A stretch of 6,222 nucleotides of DNA from Sulfurimonas sp. (GTDB taxonomy: Bacteria > Campylobacterota > Campylobacteria > Campylobacterales > Sulfurimonadaceae). This document shows, one piece after another, positions 1 to 4,658 of this stretch. The stretch is taken from contig NVUO01000019.1 of NCBI GenBank assembly GCA_002733155.1, forward strand, positions 55,188 through 61,409, written 5' to 3'. The position numbers and the translations under genes are program-made. Numbering within the stretch: position 1 is the stretch's first letter; each line of letters starts with the position of its first letter. Below the pieces are notes generated by a model. The model had not been told where the DNA came from and ran no database searches. It was given only the letters and a program-made list of their open reading frames with translations.

Positions 1-1407
1 AAATATGCTTACTATATCTGCTTCCATCATTTCATACTTTATTTTTGTTAATGGATTGCTCTTATTTTCTAACATTCTTATTTTTTTTGAAATATAGAAA
101 AGTAAATTTTCAATCTTTTTTTTAGATATATCTTTGTCATCTATAATCAGTTTTGCTTCAAATCTTTTTATCCCTTCAAGGCTATTATCTTTAAGTGATA
201 TTACTTCCCAGTTTTCACCACTTAACTTTGGAAATGTATGAAATTTATATGAGCGATTATCTGTATTTATATTTTGTATATCAGGTGTTGTTAAAGTTGC
301 CCCTTGAGCAAATATTTTATCAATTTCTGATATATCTTCTTCAAGCAATATATTATTTAAATGTTCATTTGTAAAACTTATTTGACCATTTAAACTAAAA
401 GGATGTGAATAATTAATTTCGTATCTATCATAATTATTAAAAGTTACAAATACTATTTTACCTATCCATATTAAAATATGTATAATTTGATTTTCATTAT
501 TAATATTTTTAATATCTATATTTATTTTCAATTGAGAAATATCTAAATTATCTTTTGAAATTGATTTGACTCTAATATTTTCATTATGTAGAAAAAGCTT
601 TAAAAGTTCAAATTGAATATTATTATCCATTTTAGATAAAAATGTTTCATTAATTAAGTTATTTTGTAGAATAAATTTAAAAATACCAACAAAAGCACCA
701 CTTGAAATATCTAACAATTGATTGGTAATATCATTTAAGTCAGTTATTGTTAAAACTTTCTTCTCTTGTTTATGTGTTTTTTTATCTTGGTATGAATAAA
801 TAATACCACTACCATTGAGATTGTTTTCTATTAATCCATGACTAATAGCATTTCTTAAATTAATATTTATATCTGTAAGATACTTATATTCAAACTTTAC
901 AAGAATATCTTTAATTGCACCTAATTTAGTTTGTTTTTTGTAATCTTTGTCATCAACAAAATCATCAATTATATAGAGAACTGTTCGATAAAAATGATTT
1001 AAACAAAACTCCATTAGTTGAGTAATAATTGGCAAATAATATATTTTTATTTTTGTCTCATCATTAAAACTTACATCATTAAACTCATTATATAAATCTA
1101 ATACTGAATAATAAGAGTTAATGGAATGAAAAAGACTATTTTGCTGTTCATAAAAAGCATTTATAAGTTTTTCTTTATCTTTGAGGTAAAGAGTATTTAA
1201 ATTATTTAATACTTCTGCTTCAACATCTTTATTAAAGTAATATTGAGGCTCATTAACAATAAAATCATTTAGCAATCCTACAAAAAACATAGGAAAATCA
1301 GTTTCTATTGATAATTGAGATTTAATAGATTTTACTTTATCTGTTAATGAAATTATATTATCTGATTTTTGATTATACTGAATAAATAATTTATCAAACA
1401 AACTCAT
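1..1407 (-). CDS. HEPN-like protein (putative ribonuclease / abortive-infection type), 3' end off the window
   Basis: The frame is open for 469 codons from the ATG at 1407 to the window edge, with no stop, so the C-terminus is missing. The start is fixed by a TAATG junction: the ATG shares one base with the mod stop codon, and no good SD precedes it, so translational coupling to mod is likely. The N-terminal half reads as mostly helical. At residues 184-191 is LRNAISHG, containing R185-N186-x3-H190, which fits the R-x4-H catalytic motif of HEPN ribonucleases (known for Cas13, RnlA-, Abi- and Apea-type HEPN proteins). It follows a helical stretch (about 118-150) and a KLGAIKDIL helix (161-169), as expected for a HEPN bundle. 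Residues about 250-469 look like a separate alpha/beta region that I do not recognise. The gene is very AT-rich (11 G+C in bases 421-480), unlike the ends of mod, which suggests separate acquisition. The family call is motif-based only; a non-catalytic HEPN-like or unrelated protein is possible. Confidence 0.6.
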   Translation of the reverse strand, partial: MSLFDKLFIQYNQKSDNIISLTDKVKSIKSQLSIETDFPMFFVGLLNDFIVNEPQYYFNKDVEAEVLNNLNTLYLKDKEKLINAFYEQQNSLFHSINSYYSVLDLYNEFNDVSFNDETKIKIYYLPIITQLMEFCLNHFYRTVLYIIDDFVDDKDYKKQTKLGAIKDILVKFEYKYLTDININLRNAISHGLIENNLNGSGIIYSYQDKKTHKQEKKVLTITDLNDITNQLLDISSGAFVGIFKFILQNNLINETFLSKMDNNIQFELLKLFLHNENIRVKSISKDNLDISQLKINIDIKNINNENQIIHILIWIGKIVFVTFNNYDRYEINYSHPFSLNGQISFTNEHLNNILLEEDISEIDKIFAQGATLTTPDIQNINTDNRSYKFHTFPKLSGENWEVISLKDNSLEGIKRFEAKLIIDDKDISKKKIENLLFYISKKIRMLENKSNPLTKIKYEMMEADIVSIF

Positions 1408-3341
1408 TACACACTCACAACTTCATCAATATCAAACTGTTTCAGCACTTGAATAGCATTAGTCTTCACATTTGTATCTGCAAAACTTTTATCTTTAAAT
1501 ACTACTCTTGCGTGGCGTTTTTTCTTCTCTTCGTCATAGACTACTTGTTCTTTTATGAACTCGGCTATGGCTTCTACTACTTCTATGGTTATGTTGTCAT
1601 CTAGGCAGACTACTAAGGCTCCGTGACCTATGTTGTAGACTGTTTTTCCTTCTATAGTTTTCTCTTCTATTGGTAGGGTTAGGTCTAAACCGTATTTTAA
1701 TAGGATTTCGTAGAGTAGGTCTTCGCTTGTTCTGTCTGATTTGATATTATCTACTGCATCAAGTAGGTTTGTTTCAAGATTATCAAAATCACTATCCCAC
1801 TCTTTTATATTTGAGCTATCGAGTTTATAGACTTTAAAACCTATATCTAGGTTTGAGAGGTCTTTGTCTGGGTTATCTGCTATTATTTTTTCTCCAGCTC
1901 TTCGGATACGCTCTTTTCCTATTTCACAGATAGTTGGGAATTCTTCATCGTTAATTTCTTCAGGTAATTGAACCATTATGTATTTTCTGTATTTAATATC
2001 TTTACTATTTAGGTTTATTACTGAATGAGCAGTTGTACCTGAACCAGAAAAAAAATCTAATACAATAGAATTTTCCTCATCATTTAACTGTATGAGATAT
2101 TCAATCAATAATAAGGGCTTAGGATAATCAAAATTTATATTCATTTTACTTAATGTTTTAGACATAGTTTGTGTAGTTCCAAAATTTTGTAATACAGATA
2201 AGACATGGCTTTGTTCTGAACTTCTTACTTTCTTGACATAAATAGCCCCACTAGGTTGAGTAATATAAAATGTACTCATCTGTCCCTTATTATCTTCAAC
2301 AGGTTGAAAATCATTGTTGATAAAGTCAATCAACATTTGTTTGGAACTCCATCCACTTTCAATAACTATTTCATTTATTAGTTTAAAGTTTTCAACTACA
2401 ATATCATTATATTTCGTGGGATAGCCTTCTGCCTCTTTTAGAATAGTATCATTTTCAAAGTTTGCTGGGAATCCTTTCGGAATCATTATTTTACTTATTG
2501 GGTTCTTTACACCATTTTTAATTATTGTATTTAATATATCTGATTTAAATAATTTACTATCTTTTGAAATATTAGGGTCAATTACAGATGGTGACTTATA
2601 TGTCTCAATATTTTTTGAATAAGCTAAAATATACTCATGGTTCTTCTTTATCTTTTTTTGATTATCAATATTTCCATCTGTATTCCAAATAAATTCAGAT
2701 AAAAAATTATCCTCCCCAAATATCTCATCACAAAGTTTTCTAAGATTAGCCACTTCATTATCATCAATACTGATAAAAATAACCCCATCATCTTTAAGTA
2801 AATTCCTAGCCAGTTTCAGCCGTGGATACATCATACTCAACCAATCACTATGATACCTACCATTTGTATCGCTATTTGTGCTTAGTCTGTTTCCATCGCT
2901 ATCTATCTGCCCTGTTTGCTCCATATAGTTTTTGATGTTGTCTCTGAAGTTGTCTTTGTACACAAAATCTTTACCCGTGTTATAAGGTGGGTCTATGTAT
3001 ATCATCTTCACTTTTTTGTGGTAAGACTTTTGAAGAAGTTTAAGCACCTCTAGGTTATCGCCCTCTATGTAGAGATTTTGAGTAGTGTCCCAGTTTTTAG
3101 ATTCCTCCTTACAAGGTCTAAGTGTTCCAGTAGAGGGTGTTTGAGCTATGCGTTTGGCTTCTTGTTTTCCATTCCAAGTGAAGTTATAGCGTTCATTTTC
3201 TTTGTCGGTAAATTCGCCTAGTTCTTCTTTCAGTTTTGCAAAGTCTATCTTACCCTCAGAAAAAACTTCAGGAAATAGCTCTTTTAAATTTTGTATGTTT
3301 TCACTTACTATGTCCTTACTTTTTCCGTCTAGTTTGTTCAT
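1407..3341 (-). CDS. mod: Type III-style site-specific DNA methyltransferase (Mod, adenine-N6, beta class)
   Basis: A 644-residue protein that should transfer methyl from S-adenosylmethionine to the N6 of adenine at a specific DNA site. Motif order is the beta-class order: catalytic motif IV DPPY at 117-120 (in MIYIDPPYNTGKDF), then HSDWLSMMYPRLKLAR (164-179) and GVIFISIDDNE (186-196). A target-recognition region (about 215-400) follows, then YPKP (406-409) and SAM-binding motif I DFFSGSGTT (429-437). The C-terminal part has ERIRRAGEKI (477-486), IGFKVYKLDSSNI (500-512) and the closing VFKDKSFADTNVKTNA stretch, all typical of type III Mod proteins, and the length is normal for Mod. The start is supported by the SD AGAGGTGA six bases upstream. 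The stop overlaps the next ATG by one base. The usual partner Res is not in the window, so it could also act as an orphan or non-classical methylase. The central third is far more AT-rich than both ends, suggesting a swapped recognition domain. Confidence 0.93.
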   Translation of the reverse strand: MNKLDGKSKDIVSENIQNLKELFPEVFSEGKIDFAKLKEELGEFTDKENERYNFTWNGKQEAKRIAQTPSTGTLRPCKEESKNWDTTQNLYIEGDNLEVLKLLQKSYHKKVKMIYIDPPYNTGKDFVYKDNFRDNIKNYMEQTGQIDSDGNRLSTNSDTNGRYHSDWLSMMYPRLKLARNLLKDDGVIFISIDDNEVANLRKLCDEIFGEDNFLSEFIWNTDGNIDNQKKIKKNHEYILAYSKNIETYKSPSVIDPNISKDSKLFKSDILNTIIKNGVKNPISKIMIPKGFPANFENDTILKEAEGYPTKYNDIVVENFKLINEIVIESGWSSKQMLIDFINNDFQPVEDNKGQMSTFYITQPSGAIYVKKVRSSEQSHVLSVLQNFGTTQTMSKTLSKMNINFDYPKPLLLIEYLIQLNDEENSIVLDFFSGSGTTAHSVINLNSKDIKYRKYIMVQLPEEINDEEFPTICEIGKERIRRAGEKIIADNPDKDLSNLDIGFKVYKLDSSNIKEWDSDFDNLETNLLDAVDNIKSDRTSEDLLYEILLKYGLDLTLPIEEKTIEGKTVYNIGHGALVVCLDDNITIEVVEAIAEFIKEQVVYDEEKKKRHARVVFKDKSFADTNVKTNAIQVLKQFDIDEVVSV

Positions 3342-3391
3342 CTGTTTTCACCTCTTGAAATTTTTCTTTGTTTAGTGTACAATACACTCAT
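3338..3391 (-). CDS. Possible 17-codon leader ORF before mod
   Basis: An ATG at 3391, preceded by GAGGCG, opens a 17-codon frame (MSVLYTKQRKISRGENR) whose TGA overlaps the mod ATG as ATGA. The frame covers the mod SD and the 3374-3388 inverted repeat. An overlap of this type is how coupled leader peptides are arranged. However, 17 open codons arise easily by chance, and the matching place in the toxin leader has ATG directly followed by TAG. It is listed as a possibility only. Confidence 0.15.
   Translation of the reverse strand: MSVLYTKQRKISRGENR
3348..3355 (-). promoter_or_regulatory. Ribosome binding site of mod
   Basis: AGAGGTGA lies six bases before the ATG at 3341 and pairs well with the 3' end of 16S rRNA. 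It is stronger than the starts of the coupled genes in this operon and confirms independent initiation of mod. Confidence 0.75.
3351..3365. repeat. Imperfect direct repeat flanking the toxin gene, left copy
   Basis: This 15-base stretch matches 3890-3904 at 14 of 15 positions (cctcttgaaattttt against ccccttgaaattttt). The pair brackets the toxin gene and both leaders, as expected if the toxin cassette entered between the DUF4391 gene and mod with duplication of this leader segment. The copy here contains most of the mod SD complement. Confidence 0.6.
3374..3388. repeat. Perfect inverted repeat, 6-bp arms, 3-base loop
   Basis: Arms agtgta (3374-3379) and tacact (3383-3388) flank caa. It is the second hairpin of the mod leader and has a counterpart at 3857-3869 in the toxin leader. 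No T-run follows it in either direction that would make it a terminator. Confidence 0.7.
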
Positions 3392-3414
3392 AATTCGCCT
3401 CACGGCAGACCCAT

Positions 3415-3822
3415 CTATTTAGGTGGGGTTACAATCAATTGCATTTTTTTAACTATCTGTTCAAAATCTTCTTGGTTTGTTTTTCCAATTTTATTTAACA
3501 CTCTTTTGATACTAAATGTTCTTAACTGTAAGATCATAGCACTATTTTCTATTTGACCTCTTGTTCTATTATTGTAAATAAACTTATGAAAATAGTCATT
3601 ATCTTTTGGTGTGGTAGTAAGAGGAATACCAATAAATAAATCTTTAGTTAGTTTTCTAATAATAATTACTGGTCTCGTAAAATCTTTATCTTTCCCATAC
3701 TCTTCACTTCCAATATTTTGACCAATCTTTACCCAATAAATTTCTCTTGACTTAATCGTAAAAGTAAACTCTTTTTTTTGTGTATGTTTTTTAATTTCAT
3801 TCCATTCATCATATCGTTCCAT
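3415..3822 (-). CDS. PemK/MazF-family toxin-like endoribonuclease, no visible antitoxin
   Basis: A 135-residue protein of the PemK/MazF fold, a family of mRNA-cutting endoribonucleases acting in the cytoplasm. The core starts at about residue 26 (REIYWVKIGQNIGSEE), followed by FTRPVIIIRK (48-57), IPLTTTP (66-72) and SAMILQLRTFSIKRVLNKIG (94-113). By alignment with MazF, R50 (in TRPV) and T69/T70 (in PLTT) are the likely catalytic residues, and both are present. Residues 1-25 (YDEWNEIKKHTQKK) form an extension beyond the usual MazF length of about 110-116; I recall solitary PemK proteins that share this extension. The start has an SD AGAGGT nine bases upstream. The gene before it is DUF4391, not an antitoxin, and no antitoxin-like ORF lies between the toxin and mod. 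It is AT-rich (13 G+C in 3541-3600). It could be regulated by its structured leader, by an antitoxin elsewhere, or be only weakly toxic. Confidence 0.85.
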   Translation of the reverse strand: MERYDEWNEIKKHTQKKEFTFTIKSREIYWVKIGQNIGSEEYGKDKDFTRPVIIIRKLTKDLFIGIPLTTTPKDNDYFHKFIYNNRTRGQIENSAMILQLRTFSIKRVLNKIGKTNQEDFEQIVKKMQLIVTPPK

Positions 3823-3844
3823 TTAATAGTTACCTCTTGATTTC

Positions 3845-3869
3845 TTACTTGATTTTAAGTAAAATACTT
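3845..3869. repeat. Overlapping inverted repeats (three alternating half-sites)
   Basis: ttactt (3845-3850), aagtaa (3857-3862) and tactt (3865-3869) alternate in orientation, so the middle arm can pair with either neighbour: aagta/tactt with a 3-base loop, or ttactt/aagtaa with a 6-base loop. It could be mutually exclusive RNA hairpins or a protein binding site. Confidence 0.6.
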
Positions 3870-3889
3870 CTACATTTTCCTTCGGGCTG

Positions 3890-3904
3890 CCCCTTGAAAT
3901 TTTT
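3890..3904. repeat. Imperfect direct repeat flanking the toxin gene, right copy
   Basis: It matches 3351-3365 at 14 of 15 positions. It lies between the DUF4391 stop and the toxin, about 20 bases after the stop. Removing the stretch between the two copies would leave DUF4391 followed by mod with a leader of about 40 bases containing the existing mod SD. Confidence 0.6.
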
Positions 3905-3923
3905 TGAGGGGAGAAAAATTTCA
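3895..3923. repeat. Inverted repeat just after the DUF4391 gene
   Basis: Ten-base arms tgaaattttt (3895-3904) and aaaaatttca (3914-3923) flank a 9-base loop tgaggggag. Nearly all pairs are A-T, so it would be a weak hairpin and lacks the GC stem of a terminator. It overlaps the CCCCT/AGGGG pairing of the toxin leader, so the two folds exclude each other. Confidence 0.45.
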
Positions 3924-3928
3924 TTATA
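3923..3928 (-). promoter_or_regulatory. Possible -10 box (TATAAT) for toxin and mod
   Basis: A perfect TATAAT overlaps the DUF4391 stop codon on the minus strand, about 100 bases before the toxin start. No TTGACA-like -35 box is found at 17 bases (AGTAGA is there), though -35 boxes are weak in Campylobacterota. The AT-rich background makes a chance match plausible. Confidence 0.25.
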
Positions 3929-4658
3929 ATTTACCTTTTAAATTTTCTACTCTTTCATTCAACTTTTTAAGCTCTATGTTTAGATTTACTTTGTCTCGTA
4001 TATCTGTCTCTTTTTTTATTTTTGATATTATATCGTTAATCTTTGACTCAACTTCTTGTATCTCTCTTAGAAGTTTTTTTGTATCTTCATTCTGCTCTAA
4101 AGTTCCACTGTATTGTGAAGCATTAAAAGCTATTAGCTTATTTAAGTAACTGTTGTAAAACTCAAAAAAGTTTGTGAATGGATGATTTTTAATCTCAAGA
4201 CTTTCTAAAAATTCTTGCTCTATTTTACTACTGTTGTCTAAATCAATCCACTCTGTAAAATAGCTCTCTTGGACAACCAACTTACTACTATCATTTTTGT
4301 TGATTCTTTTAGGACTTATGTTGATACAAATCTTGTTTTCATCAGCAAAGACGACTATGAGAGGATAAGGGATATACTGAATGATATTTGATAGTTTTTT
4401 TAGTCTCTTAGTGCTTAGTAGTTCTACTCTTATAAAGGCTATTTCAGAGTAGTCATTTTCTTCATCATTAAACGGTGCTATGTTTATTTTGTCTTTGTTT
4501 AGAAGATATTCTAAAGTGATATTTTCTATATCTTCACTTATGATTTTTTTCTCAGTGGCGTTTAGTAAAAAGTTTTCTATAAACTGCTTTTTAAATAGTT
4601 TACGATTTATCTTACAAGATACTGGGATATTAAGCTTGTCAAGTAAAGTTTTTTTCAT
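3924..4658 (-). CDS. DUF4391 domain protein
   Basis: A 244-residue protein matching my memory of DUF4391 over its whole length. The N-terminal region has IPVSCKINRKLFKKQF (11-26). A central alpha/beta part follows, with EIAFIRVELLS (72-82), IPYPLIVVFADENKICINISPKR (96-118) and SYFTEWIDL (132-140). Then come AFNASQYSG (177-185) and a C-terminal coiled coil (about 190-244) ending in the characteristic VNLNIELKKLNERVENL. There is no signal peptide or membrane segment, so it is cytoplasmic. The biochemical function is unknown. The family tends to sit beside SNF2-like helicase and mod genes, which suggests a partner or specificity subunit in the same complex (inference); the coiled coil could mediate this. 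The ATG overlaps the helicase TGA by four bases and no SD is evident, so the two proteins are probably made by coupled translation in matched amounts. Confidence 0.85.
   Translation of the reverse strand: MKKTLLDKLNIPVSCKINRKLFKKQFIENFLLNATEKKIISEDIENITLEYLLNKDKINIAPFNDEENDYSEIAFIRVELLSTKRLKKLSNIIQYIPYPLIVVFADENKICINISPKRINKNDSSKLVVQESYFTEWIDLDNSSKIEQEFLESLEIKNHPFTNFFEFYNSYLNKLIAFNASQYSGTLEQNEDTKKLLREIQEVESKINDIISKIKKETDIRDKVNLNIELKKLNERVENLKGKL

Larger units (their letters stand above)
3350..3413 (-). promoter_or_regulatory. Structured leader of mod (copy A of a repeated leader)
   Basis: Reading in the minus direction, this leader has TGGG, a 3-base spacer, a hairpin GCC-GTGA-GGC (3406-3397, GNRA-type loop), 8 bases including ATG, a perfect hairpin AGTGTA-TTG-TACACT (3388-3374), 18 A-rich bases, and the SD AGAGGT. 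The TGGG can pair with CCCA at 3427-3424 in the last codons of the toxin gene. The toxin leader at 3832-3894 has the same order and nearly the same spacings with different stem sequences. It may be a structured RNA leader; the palindrome could instead be a protein operator in DNA. Confidence 0.5.
3832..3911 (-). promoter_or_regulatory. Structured leader of the toxin gene (copy B of a repeated leader)
   Basis: Minus-strand order: CCCCT (3911-3907) able to pair with AGGGG (3894-3890), a 3-base spacer CAG, CC-CGAA-GG (3886-3879), 9 bases including ATG, hairpin AAGTA-TTT-TACTT (3869-3857), 19 bases, then the SD AGAGGT (3837-3832). Compared with copy A, hairpin pair 4 from the loop changes from T-A to A-T and pair 5 from G-C to A-T, so pairing is kept while sequence differs. 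A second overlapping pairing, TTACTT (3850-3845) with AAGTAA (3862-3857), would compete with the hairpin and might act as a switch. I recall that structured RNA motifs have been described upstream of pemK-family genes; whether this is one is untested. Confidence 0.5.

Noticed and set aside
3368..3556. 62-codon plus-strand frame over the toxin end and the mod leader
   Set aside because: It is antisense to the well-supported toxin gene and has no SD; it reads as a shadow frame.
3832..3911. Type III (ToxIN-like) antitoxin RNA repeats before the toxin
   Set aside because: ToxI arrays are tandem repeats of about 34-36 bases followed by a toxin; here there is a single leader copy, with the other copy on the far side of the gene.
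3895..3923. Inverted repeat after DUF4391 as a Rho-independent terminator
   Set aside because: The stem is almost all A-T and is not followed by a clean T-run in the minus direction; downstream genes appear to belong to the same operon.
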